A stretch of 64,000 nucleotides of DNA, taken from assembly GCA_026993525.1 (NCBI GenBank), contig JALWSS010000071.1:1-64000 (forward strand). The letters run 5' to 3'. The DNA comes from Saprospiraceae bacterium (GTDB lineage Bacteria > Bacteroidota > Bacteroidia > Chitinophagales > Saprospiraceae). This document shows, one piece after another, positions 16,051-23,707 of this stretch; the first letter of the stretch is position 1, and every line of letters begins with the position of its first letter. The translations under genes and the position numbers were made by a program. The notes under the pieces were generated by a model. The model had not been told where the DNA came from, did not search any database, and saw only the letters and a list, made by a program, of their open reading frames with translations.

Positions 16051-16782
16051 ATGAAAGTTGATATCCTGGCCATTGGCGTACACCCCGATGATGTAGAACT
16101 CGGCTGCAGCGGAACCCTGCTCAAACACCTGTCCCTGGGCAAAACCGTGGGCCTGCTCGACCTGACCCGCGGAGAATTGGGCTCTCGCGGCAATGCCGAA
16201 ATACGGGAACAGGAAGCGAACCGGGCCGCTGAAATGATGGGTGCTGCTTTCCGCCTCAACCTCGGCATGCCCGATTGCTTTGCCTCCTGGTCAGAAGAAA
16301 ACCTTCGGAAAATTATCCGGGTGGTACGTTGGTGCCGGCCGGAGATCGTGCTGGCCAACTCCCTCGATGACCGCCACCCCGACCATGGCCGGGCCGCCAA
16401 ACTCAGCGCCGACGCCTGCTTCTATTCCGGACTTGTGAAAATTGTAACCACCTGGGAGGATGGCGAACCCCAACAGGCGTGGCGCCCCAAAGCGATGTAC
16501 CACTACATTCAGGACAAAAACCTGCCACCGGACTTTGCCGTGGATATCAGCCAATACATGGACCGGAAAATTGAACTGGTGCTGGCCTTCAGATCGCAAT
16601 TTCACCTGCCTTCGGAAAAACGATACAACGACGAACCCGACACCCCCATCAGCGGACAAGACTTTCTGCATTTTCTCCGGGCAAAAGCCCGGGCCTATGC
16701 CCGCCCCCTGGGAGTGGACTACGCCGAAGGCTTCAACGTTGCCCGCACCATCGGCGTCAACAACCTCTTCGATCTAAGCTGA
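16051..16782 (+). CDS. bshB1: Bacillithiol biosynthesis deacetylase BshB1
   Basis: This 243-residue PIG-L family zinc deacetylase removes the acetyl group from GlcNAc-malate in bacillithiol synthesis. The motif GVHPDDVELGC (9-19) and DDRHPDHGRAA (with His112) supply the metal ligands, and LTRGELGSRGN is the typical BshB1 loop. The C-terminus (ARAYARPLGVDYAEGFNVAR) also matches BshB1 closely. Its presence implies that the organism makes bacillithiol; bshA and bshC are not in this window. Confidence 0.92.
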   Translation: MKVDILAIGVHPDDVELGCSGTLLKHLSLGKTVGLLDLTRGELGSRGNAEIREQEANRAAEMMGAAFRLNLGMPDCFASWSEENLRKIIRVVRWCRPEIVLANSLDDRHPDHGRAAKLSADACFYSGLVKIVTTWEDGEPQQAWRPKAMYHYIQDKNLPPDFAVDISQYMDRKIELVLAFRSQFHLPSEKRYNDEPDTPISGQDFLHFLRAKARAYARPLGVDYAEGFNVARTIGVNNLFDLS

Positions 16783-16784
16783 GA

Positions 16785-18506
16785 TCAGTGGACTTTTACC
16801 AGTTTTAGCGTCTGAAACCCGTGCCCGTCATTTACCCGAAGGAGAAAAATGCCGGCAGGCCATAAGGCACTGTCAATGCCGGTGTTACCCTTCAGCTTGC
16901 CCTTCCAATAGACTTTGCCGTTCAGGTCGCTTACCGTTCCCTGAAGTATTGAAAGCTTGTCTGTCACTTCAATGTTGATCACATCCCTGAAAGGGTTCGG
17001 CCTGGCGGCCAACAGCAAGCCGGGTGTGGTTTCGTTCGTGCCGGTTGCCATCGGCAGGATGAAATCGGCTATGACGGGATTGTGGTCGGAGGCATTTTCC
17101 GAATCGGTGGCCAGGATGCCGTAGTTGTTCAGGGTTTCGGGTGGCATTTCGTCGGTTCTGATCACAAAGCCTTTGGCCAGCTCCATCACACTGTTTGCGA
17201 AGATGATATAGTCAATCCTGGAAGGCGGATAACTGCTGAATTCCGACTGCCAGGTGAAGGCTTCCGGCCGGTGCGTGTGCAGTGGAAGGGCATCTGCCAG
17301 GCTGCTGCCGTCCCAGTCGGGCGGCCCTCCGGCACCGTACACATTGGTGTTCACCACATCGCCGCTCAGCAGGGTTTCCAGTTGTTGGCGCCAGCCGACG
17401 AGGTTCATGTCCCCGCTCAATACGATGGGTGTTCCTTCGGGCAGGTCAATCATTCCGCCGGGGCTTTTTGCGTCGTTGACAAAGGCCGCAAAGGCATCGG
17501 CCTCGAGCTGGCGCGTGCCGTCGGCGTTGCAGCAGCGCAGGTGCCCGTTGACGACGAGGATGTCTTTGGCATAATTGGCCGGAAGGTCTATCAGCGAAGC
17601 GGTCAGTCGGGAGCCCGGGCGAACTTCCCAGTTTTCCAGAATGGGATAGCGGGACACGGTGATGTTGCCCTGGTCGAGTTTGACGGCATTCCAGCTGTTG
17701 CTGCCGCCCAGCGGCACGGCATCGTTCATGAAGCTGGCCACCATGGGGGCGGTGAGGTCCCAGCACTCATTGAAAGTTACAATATCGGGTTGCACGGCGT
17801 TGAGCACCCGCTTGAAGCTGCCTTTGCGGCTGAAATCATCGAGGCCGTTTTGCAGGGTGTTCCAGGTCATCATGCGCAGGTGGTCATCGGATTCACGGGT
17901 GATGGTGATGGACTCGTAATCCGGCAATGGCGATTCATCAAAGGTGTACGCGATGCTGTTGCCGGCGTCGGGCAGGTGATCGCCATTGGTGCCTTCCACC
18001 CACAGTGCCAGGGCAATGCTGGGGCCTGGCAGGAGCTCCACGGTGCCATTGGGCTTGGCGTTGCGTTGCAGGGATATTTCAAAACGCTCACCACTCACCG
18101 TGGGCAGGTGCCGCCAGCCGGCTTCGTACAAGCTGGGATAAGAGGGAAAACTGCTGCCATAGAAAATCACATCCCGTTCGCCGGGATAGAGGTACAACTC
18201 CACACCCAGGCCATTCTCCTGAACGCCGGTGAGCGGGTTGTTGTCCGTATCAATGGCGATGACCAGCTTGCTGCCATCTGTCAGTTCAAATTCTTGCGCA
18301 GCGAGGATCTTCAGAAAGAGGTGGTCCTGGTCGTTGGCGATTTGAAGCTCCAGCAGGTCCAGCCCGGGGGCATCGCCGGGGGCATCAGGAATTACCGTGG
18401 CGCCTTGCCAATCGGAAAAATTGCCGTCCATCACCAAACCGATGGCCTGTGAGAACAACTCCGTTGACAACAGGAGCAGGGAAAGTAGTGTTATGAGTCG
18501 CATCAT
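16785..18506 (-). CDS. Secreted endonuclease/exonuclease/phosphatase-fold protein with T9SS domain
   Basis: The 573-residue protein starts at ATG 18506 with a signal peptide (MMRLITLLSLLLLSTELFSQ). Residues about 25-200 form a CBM9/DOMON-like beta domain (VMDGNFSDWQGA; LVIAIDTDNN). The central part is an EEP-family domain: MMTWNTLQNG, DIVTFNECWD, VVNGHLRCC, IVLSGDMNLVGW and the closing DHNPVIADF, giving the catalytic Asn, Glu, His and Asp set. The C-terminus (RPNPFRDVINIEV, then PAGIFLLRV) is a type IX sorting domain. It could be an extracellular nuclease or phosphodiesterase; the substrate is not evident. It is divergent from the transporter gene. Confidence 0.87.
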   Translation of the reverse strand: MMRLITLLSLLLLSTELFSQAIGLVMDGNFSDWQGATVIPDAPGDAPGLDLLELQIANDQDHLFLKILAAQEFELTDGSKLVIAIDTDNNPLTGVQENGLGVELYLYPGERDVIFYGSSFPSYPSLYEAGWRHLPTVSGERFEISLQRNAKPNGTVELLPGPSIALALWVEGTNGDHLPDAGNSIAYTFDESPLPDYESITITRESDDHLRMMTWNTLQNGLDDFSRKGSFKRVLNAVQPDIVTFNECWDLTAPMVASFMNDAVPLGGSNSWNAVKLDQGNITVSRYPILENWEVRPGSRLTASLIDLPANYAKDILVVNGHLRCCNADGTRQLEADAFAAFVNDAKSPGGMIDLPEGTPIVLSGDMNLVGWRQQLETLLSGDVVNTNVYGAGGPPDWDGSSLADALPLHTHRPEAFTWQSEFSSYPPSRIDYIIFANSVMELAKGFVIRTDEMPPETLNNYGILATDSENASDHNPVIADFILPMATGTNETTPGLLLAARPNPFRDVINIEVTDKLSILQGTVSDLNGKVYWKGKLKGNTGIDSALWPAGIFLLRVNDGHGFQTLKLVKVH

Positions 18507-18575
18507 TGAGTTGTTGCTGGTTTTCTGGCGGCTGCAATGATAAGTCACCCGGGCTTTTATCTTTACGCTTTTTCG

Positions 18576-19394
18576 ATGCAAACCTCTGCAATGAAGAACA
18601 TTTTGCACAACAGGTCGGTACAGCTATTCGTGGTTTTGTCGGGTTTTTTCGTCACCAATGCGTTGGTGGCAGAATTCATAGGCGTCAAGATCTTCGCCCT
18701 GGAACCGACGCTCGGCTTTCCTCCGCTGGAGTGGAACCTCTTCGGTCAATCGGGTTCTTTGATGCTCACCGCCGGGGTGTTGTTGTGGCCGGTGGTCTTC
18801 GTCATGACCGACCTCATCAACGAGTACTACGGCAAGCGGGCCGTCCGCATTCTTTCCTGGATGACGGCAGGCCTCATCCTTTATGCTTTTGCGATGGTCT
18901 TCAGCGCCATCCGGCTGGTTCCGGCTGATTTCTGGGTCACCACTTTTGCCAACAAAGGCGTACCGGACATGCAGGCTGCTTTCTCACAAATTTTCGGCCA
19001 GGGTATGTGGATCATTGCCGGGTCGCTGGTGGCCTTCTTGTTGGGCCAGTTGATAGATGCCCTGACCTTTCACAGGTTGCGGCTGTTCACGGGCGAGAAG
19101 CACCTCTGGCTGCGGGCCACCGGTTCCACGCTGGTGTCTCAGTTCATTGACAGTTTCGTGGTGTTGTACATCGCTTTTGTGCTGGGGCCCCAGCATTGGA
19201 GCCTGTCGCTGTTTCTGGCAGTGGGCTGTGTGAATTACGCTTACAAATTTGTGGTGGCGGTGGTACTGACCCCGGTCATCTACGCCGCTCATTGGCTGAT
19301 AGACCTGTATCTCGGAAAGGAACGCTCGGAAGAATTGCGCCGCCAGGCGCGAGGCGAGGATGAACCTGCCGTTGAAAGTCAGGCGTTTTTCTGA
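18576..19394 (+). CDS. Queuosine precursor transporter (YhhQ/VUT family)
   Basis: This integral membrane protein (272 residues from 18576) has about six hydrophobic segments and the family signatures [27 protein letters not shown] and [19 protein letters not shown]. The family imports queuine or preQ0/preQ1 for tRNA queuosine. Two starts are possible, 18576 (MQTSAMKN) and 18591 (MKNILHN). A degenerate -7 box (TATCTTTA, 18558-18565) lies just upstream, so the later one may be real. Its stop overlaps the convergent purC stop by 16 bases. Confidence 0.88.
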   Translation: MQTSAMKNILHNRSVQLFVVLSGFFVTNALVAEFIGVKIFALEPTLGFPPLEWNLFGQSGSLMLTAGVLLWPVVFVMTDLINEYYGKRAVRILSWMTAGLILYAFAMVFSAIRLVPADFWVTTFANKGVPDMQAAFSQIFGQGMWIIAGSLVAFLLGQLIDALTFHRLRLFTGEKHLWLRATGSTLVSQFIDSFVVLYIAFVLGPQHWSLSLFLAVGCVNYAYKFVVAVVLTPVIYAAHWLIDLYLGKERSEELRRQARGEDEPAVESQAFF

Positions 19395-20338
19395 AGATAT
19401 TCCAGGATGTTGTGTTCAATTCGCTCCGGCAAATTGGAAGTATCCACCCGCTCAAACTGCTCGCCGGTGATGGTTTCGTACAATTCGATGTAGCGCTCGG
19501 TGATCTGATCCACGAAAACATCGGGCATGTGCGGCATCAACTGGTCTTCCAGTCCCTGAAAGCCGTGCGCCATCAGCCATTCCCGGACGAACTCCTTTGA
19601 GAGCTGTTTTTGCGGCTCGCCTTTTTGCTGCCTTTCTTCGTAGCCTTCCATGTAAAAGTACCGGGAACTGTCGGGGGTGTGAATTTCGTCAATGAGGGTG
19701 ATCTCACCCTTGTAAGTTCCGAACTCATATTTGGTGTCCACCAGGATGAGGCCCTGTTCCCTGGCCATTTCTGTGCCCCTTGCAAACAATTCAAGTGCAT
19801 ACCGTTCCAGGGTGTTCCACTGCTCTTCGGCAACGATGCCCCTGTTCAGGATTTCCGTTTTGGAGATGTCCTCGTCGTGTCCGCTTTCGGCTTTGGTGGC
19901 CGGGGTGATGATGGGGTGGGGCAGCCGGTCGTGTTCCCGTAGCCCTTCGGGCAATGGCACCCCGCAGATTTCCCGCTTGCCGCTTTTGTAAACCCGCCAG
20001 GCATGGCCGGTCAGGTAGGCCCGCACCACCATTTCGATGGGTATCGCTTCGCAACGCTTGCCAGCGGACACCACCGGGTCAGGGGTGGCCTCGAGCCAGT
20101 TGGGGCAAATGTCTTTGGTGGCGTTCAGGAAGCGGGCAGCAATTTGGTTGAGCACTTGCCCCTTGTAGGGTATTGCCTTCGGTAAAATGTGGTCAAAGGC
20201 CGAGATGCGGTCGCTGGCAACGATCACCAGTTTGTCGCCCAGGGTGTAAACATCGCGCACCTTGCCGCGGTAGAATTTCGTTTGCCCCGGCAGCTTGAAG
20301 TTGGTTTCGGTGAGGGCCTGTGGCCTGGCATTGCTCAT
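19379..20338 (-). CDS. purC: Phosphoribosylaminoimidazole-succinocarboxamide synthase
   Basis: The 319-residue ligase joins aspartate to CAIR in purine synthesis, using ATP. Signatures are [47 protein letters not shown] and [13 protein letters not shown]. It is the longer (~300-residue) bacterial/yeast-like form. The ATG at 20338 follows a well-placed -7 box; the open frame continues to 20431 without family similarity. Confidence 0.95.
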   Translation of the reverse strand: MSNARPQALTETNFKLPGQTKFYRGKVRDVYTLGDKLVIVASDRISAFDHILPKAIPYKGQVLNQIAARFLNATKDICPNWLEATPDPVVSAGKRCEAIPIEMVVRAYLTGHAWRVYKSGKREICGVPLPEGLREHDRLPHPIITPATKAESGHDEDISKTEILNRGIVAEEQWNTLERYALELFARGTEMAREQGLILVDTKYEFGTYKGEITLIDEIHTPDSSRYFYMEGYEERQQKGEPQKQLSKEFVREWLMAHGFQGLEDQLMPHMPDVFVDQITERYIELYETITGEQFERVDTSNLPERIEHNILEYLQKNA

Positions 20339-20354
20339 GTTTTCAAATTTTGCG

Positions 20355-20362
20355 CAAATGTA
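20355..20362 (-). promoter_or_regulatory. TAnnTTTG -7 box for purC
   Basis: The minus-strand TACATTTG lies 17 bases before the purC ATG and supports that start. Confidence 0.65.
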
Positions 20363-20386
20363 CGCGATGGCTGGTTCTGAAACAGA

Positions 20387-20422
20387 AAAGCTCCAATGCA
20401 AAGTAGCAGCATTGGAGCCTTT
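20387..20422 (-). terminator. Hairpin after the Nudix-like gene
   Basis: On the minus strand GGCTCCAATGC pairs with GCATTGGAGC and is followed by TTTT. It separates the gene ending at 20442 from purC. Confidence 0.8.
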
Positions 20423-20441
20423 GGTCCGCATTGCGGAGCGG

Positions 20442-20879
20442 TCACATATTCTTCACTGAATTGCGGTCCGTCAGAATGTCCTTCAATTCTTTCAGGATTT
20501 CGTATTGGTGGGGCATCACCCTTTTCACCGCTTCTTTCAAGGCCACAAAAGTGCCTTTTTCCATGGCCTCGGGAATGAATTGCCTGATCTGGCCGTGCAT
20601 GTATTTCACATCGCTCATGAGGAGGGATTTCAACGAGGGAATGTCGTGCCAGTCGCCTTCCATGGCGAAGGCCTGCTCCTCAGCACCTTCCTCGGTCTTC
20701 ACCGGTTCCAGCTCAATCAGGTCTTCATCAACGACGAGGGGGAGTGCTTTTGCTTCGGCAACGGGGCTTTGAGGCAGCTCCCATTTTTTGCCGTCCTTAT
20801 CCTTGTTGAGCATGAATACTTCGAGTCCCTTCTCACGGATTCGGTAGATGATAAAACTCGCTGTTTTGTTGATTGACAT
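20442..20879 (-). CDS. Small protein with Nudix-like N-terminus, Nudix box missing
   Basis: The 145-residue protein begins [19 protein letters not shown] and continues [18 protein letters not shown]. This resembles the first two strands of a Nudix hydrolase up to the point where the catalytic box should start. No GX5EX7REUXEEXGU box can be found. Instead a proline/acid-rich stretch ([17 protein letters not shown]) and a helical C-terminus ([20 protein letters not shown]) follow. It may be a catalytically dead Nudix relative that binds nucleotides, or an unrelated small protein. Its terminator and start context look like those of a live gene. Confidence 0.65.
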   Translation of the reverse strand: MSINKTASFIIYRIREKGLEVFMLNKDKDGKKWELPQSPVAEAKALPLVVDEDLIELEPVKTEEGAEEQAFAMEGDWHDIPSLKSLLMSDVKYMHGQIRQFIPEAMEKGTFVALKEAVKRVMPHQYEILKELKDILTDRNSVKNM

Positions 20880-21091
20880 GACGCAAATTTTGCCCTTAAA
20901 CAGTATTTCAGCTATTTGGTTCTGGCGAGGCAAAGAAATACAGAATTGCCAAAGAAGCCAAGATTTCAGACCTGATTGTATGGCAGAGTTCCCTTTGAGT
21001 GCAATTTTCCAGGATGTTCCTCTAAACCTCCCGACGAAAGTCGGGATCAACTTCTCTCAACCTCCCGATACCGGCACCGGTATCGGGACAA

Positions 21092-22330
21092 TCACAGCTT
21101 TAAAAAATGTGCCGAAAGCACTTTGCGGTCCTGTCGGAGTTGCAGCGTGTAATGCCCTGCCGGCAATTGCCCGACCGGAATTGCCACTACGTTTTCTGGC
21201 AGCAATCCCGACAGCACCTGCCTGCCGAGCAGGTCATTGATGACGAAAGTTCTGCTGCCTGCGAGATGGCCGCCCGGCTGTACAAACAACTGCCCGGACG
21301 CGGGATTGGGGTAGAGTTTGAGTTGCATTTCGTCGGTTTGTTCGCCGGTTGCGGTGGTACAGGCGCCGCTGCTGAGCAATCCCGGCCTGAGCAGGTTCAG
21401 CGCTGCCAGCATGCGGGCCTTTTGGCCCAGGGTGAACATGCCCATGCAGGCGTCGTCGGTGTAAAACATGTAATCCATGAAAATATCCGGCTCATCACAC
21501 GACACCACCGGGTGAACGGGGCACAGGCCGAGGTATGTTTCGCAGGCTTCGGGGGTGTCTGCCACAAAATCATCTTCGCAACAGTCGGACACGTTGGGGC
21601 CCCAGGGGTGTTCCAGGTTGAAATAATGCCCGACTTCGTGGGTGAGGGTTCTGCCCAGGTTGTAGGGCGGCTCAGCGGCCAGGGTTCCGAAAAAGCGGTA
21701 GTTGATCTCCACACCGTCCTCTTCGGGTGGGCCCTGCCCGGGGAAGCTTCCCGTTCCGGAAACCCCGCCGGCGAATTTGGCCACCCAGATATTGAGGTAT
21801 TTCTCCGGGTCCCAGGCATCTTTCCCGCCCAATGCCGAATAATGAATGGCCGAGGTGCCGCCAATCCCAACGTCGTTGATGGTGAATGTCCGGGTGATGC
21901 CGTTGGTGGCTTGCCCGTCGGGGTCAACGCTCGCCAGGCAAAATTCCATTTCCACATCGGCGATCAGCGGTTGGAAAGAGGCAGGAATGTCGGGTATCTC
22001 CTCGTTGAGGGCGCGGAAGTCGCGGTTCAGTGCTTCTATCTGAGAGATGATCTCTGCATCTGACAGGTTCTCCTCCGGCGAATTCCAGACGATGTGCACC
22101 ACCACCGGAATGGTAACCAGTTGCCGTTGCTCCAAAACTCCGGGATTGTCTTTCAGCCATGTCTCGATGAGCTGGTTTTGCTGCAACCACTTCGCATGAT
22201 GCGCAGCGTTTTGCGCCCACCACACCTGTCGCTGTTGCGAAGCGAGGCAAGACCCGAGGGACTGGGCTGACAGCTTCGGTGAAGAGCTGAATACCAGGAT
22301 AATCAAAAGGATTACAGACGGAGCTTTCAT
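21092..22330 (-). CDS. Secreted M43-type metallopeptidase with T9SS domain (second)
   Basis: The 412-residue protein (from ATG 22330; 22342 is also possible) has a signal peptide (MKAPSVILLIILVFSS). The prodomain-like start is followed by IPVVVHIVWNSPEENLSDAEI, typical of M43B cytophagalysin-like peptidases. The zinc motif is HEVGHYFNLEH inside GRTLTHEVGHYFNLEHPWG, with the Met-turn region FMDYMFYTDDACMGMFT. The C-terminus (LKLYPNPASGQLFV to LPAGHYTLQLRQDRKVL) is a type IX sorting signal. It is a different subtype from the peptidase at 4-5.5 kb, with low similarity outside the motif. The gap from 20880 to 21091 contains palindromic words CTCCCGACGAAAGTCGGGA and CCGATACCGGCACCGGTATCGG. Confidence 0.9.
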   Translation of the reverse strand: MKAPSVILLIILVFSSSPKLSAQSLGSCLASQQRQVWWAQNAAHHAKWLQQNQLIETWLKDNPGVLEQRQLVTIPVVVHIVWNSPEENLSDAEIISQIEALNRDFRALNEEIPDIPASFQPLIADVEMEFCLASVDPDGQATNGITRTFTINDVGIGGTSAIHYSALGGKDAWDPEKYLNIWVAKFAGGVSGTGSFPGQGPPEEDGVEINYRFFGTLAAEPPYNLGRTLTHEVGHYFNLEHPWGPNVSDCCEDDFVADTPEACETYLGLCPVHPVVSCDEPDIFMDYMFYTDDACMGMFTLGQKARMLAALNLLRPGLLSSGACTTATGEQTDEMQLKLYPNPASGQLFVQPGGHLAGSRTFVINDLLGRQVLSGLLPENVVAIPVGQLPAGHYTLQLRQDRKVLSAHFLKL

Positions 22331-22357
22331 GCCAGGGGTCATTTTTACGAAGACAGT

Positions 22358-22365
22358 CAAAAGTA
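22358..22365 (-). promoter_or_regulatory. TAnnTTTG -7 box for the second M43 gene
   Basis: The minus-strand TACTTTTG lies 27 bases from the ATG at 22330. Confidence 0.55.
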
Positions 22366-22379
22366 AGGCTGGGAGCCTG

Positions 22380-22436
22380 AATACACTCAAAACGAAGTGG
22401 TTTGGGCGGGGATCCCGGTCCCGTCCCGAAGTTCAA
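22380..22436. repeat. ACTCAAAACGAAGTGGTTTGGG repeat with GC palindrome (plus orientation)
   Basis: The segment ACTCAAAACGAAGTGG, TTTGGGCGG and a GGGATCCCGG-type palindrome recur in inverse orientation at about 26812-26858. The copy here lies between the divergent signals of the second M43 gene and the end of the NYN gene. Confidence 0.75.
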
Positions 22437-22514
22437 AGCTAATATCTTCCCAAATTGCTTTGGCCTGGGTATAGTAAAATGAGATTAAATTTAGTCGGCT
22501 GCGATCACAAAGCA

Positions 22515-22545
22515 AAGGCCGGGCAGAGATGCTCCACCCGGCCTT
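22515..22545 (-). terminator. Hairpin after the NYN-domain gene
   Basis: AAGGCCGGG (22515-22523) and CCCGGCCTT (22537-22545) form the stem. It lies 22 bases beyond the minus-strand stop. Confidence 0.7.
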
Positions 22546-22566
22546 CATCGTCAGCATCTTCCTTGT

Positions 22567-23637
22567 TTATTCTTCGGAATAATCGTCGCCATCGTCGGTG
22601 ACGAATGAAACTTCCTCGGCTTTGCCATTTCCGCGGCTGCCCCGCAAACGCTTGTTGGGCATGTTCACCACAATGAACTCAACGGGGGTGCCTTCCCTCA
22701 TGGAATAGAAATCGGTGCCGTGGGCACAATCATCCATTCCGAAGTAAAAGTCTCCTTCCGGGGTTTCGATGAAACCGAAGAAATCCATCAGGCGCTTGAT
22801 CCGGCCTCTGTAAACATCACCGGAGTTGATGATCCGGTTGCCGAATGATTCGTCGTCGAAATCGCTTTCAATGTCAAACTCATCGTCGTTGTACGAGTAG
22901 CGCTGGGCACGCATCTTTTCACGGCATTCCTTGCAGAAGAAGGGCCGGTTCTTCCTGACGAATTCGTCGGTCAGGATCGGATTGGGGCCTTCGTGCATCG
23001 GTGAGCGGCATTCCACGTAGCGCTCCTCGTTCACGGCTTTGATATCCTCTGTGAGGTCATCCAGCCAGATCACGTCGAAATCCCTGACGTGTTTGGAGTC
23101 TTTGTTGTCGAGCAATTCAAAGGCGCAGGAGCCTTTGATGCTGGCCACGGCTACCCGCTTGCCGAGCAAGCGCACTTTCTGCAACAACGGGACATAATCC
23201 CGGCTGCCGCCGAGGAACAGCGCTATGTCGTAGCTGTCAAGGGCGGCGTAATACAGCATGTTGGCCGTCAGGGCCACATCTACCGATTTCTCCTCCGGGG
23301 AGAAATCGTCATCGGGGTGACGGTCCTTTTTCCGCAATCTCCTTCCGCGGTAGTCAACGGGAAAAACCTCTACCTGGTAGCCGTATTCTTCCCGAAGAAT
23401 GTCGTAAAAGACCTTGCGCCTCTTGACCATTTCTTCATCGGCATTCTGGTAGTTGATGGCATTGGACCCAAACATATAGGTGCGAACGATGTCAACGGGA
23501 ATTCCCCCCATCTTCCGCCCCAACAGTTTGGCCATCACCACGGGTAATTTCCCATAGTCAATCTGGAAATCATCACCGAGAAAACGCACGGTTGAATACA
23601 ACCATGACCCATCCATAAAAATCATCACTTTAGCCAT
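22567..23637 (-). CDS. NYN (PIN-fold) domain, zinc site and cold-shock-like domain fusion
   Basis: The 356-residue cytoplasmic protein has three parts. Residues 1-195 form a NYN/LabA-like PIN-fold domain with acidic candidates Asp9 (IFMDGSWLY), Asp120 (EKSVDVALTANML) and Asp147 (LGGSRDYVPLL), the usual metal cluster of this RNase family. Residues about 207-240 carry a likely zinc site: Cys210, His215, Cys235 and Cys238 (FFCKECREKM). After an acidic linker (NDDEFDIESDFDDE), residues 275-333 (YRGRIKRLMDFFGFI; DFYFG; GTPVEFIVV) look like a cold-shock/OB RNA-binding domain. The order suggests a targeted RNase. The gene is monocistronic with a terminator. Confidence 0.85.
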   Translation of the reverse strand: MAKVMIFMDGSWLYSTVRFLGDDFQIDYGKLPVVMAKLLGRKMGGIPVDIVRTYMFGSNAINYQNADEEMVKRRKVFYDILREEYGYQVEVFPVDYRGRRLRKKDRHPDDDFSPEEKSVDVALTANMLYYAALDSYDIALFLGGSRDYVPLLQKVRLLGKRVAVASIKGSCAFELLDNKDSKHVRDFDVIWLDDLTEDIKAVNEERYVECRSPMHEGPNPILTDEFVRKNRPFFCKECREKMRAQRYSYNDDEFDIESDFDDESFGNRIINSGDVYRGRIKRLMDFFGFIETPEGDFYFGMDDCAHGTDFYSMREGTPVEFIVVNMPNKRLRGSRGNGKAEEVSFVTDDGDDYSEE

Positions 23638-23707
23638 ACTTTACATTTTTAATAAAACAATTGCATCCTCACTCAAATGCCAGCTCCTCATTTTGGATGG
23701 AGAAAGA

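Noticed and set aside
17082-18452. Long open frame on the plus strand (456 codons) inside the secreted nuclease gene
   Set aside because: It is antisense to a gene with clear catalytic motifs, signal peptide and sorting domain. The plus-strand translation shows no domain and is a by-product of high GC codons.
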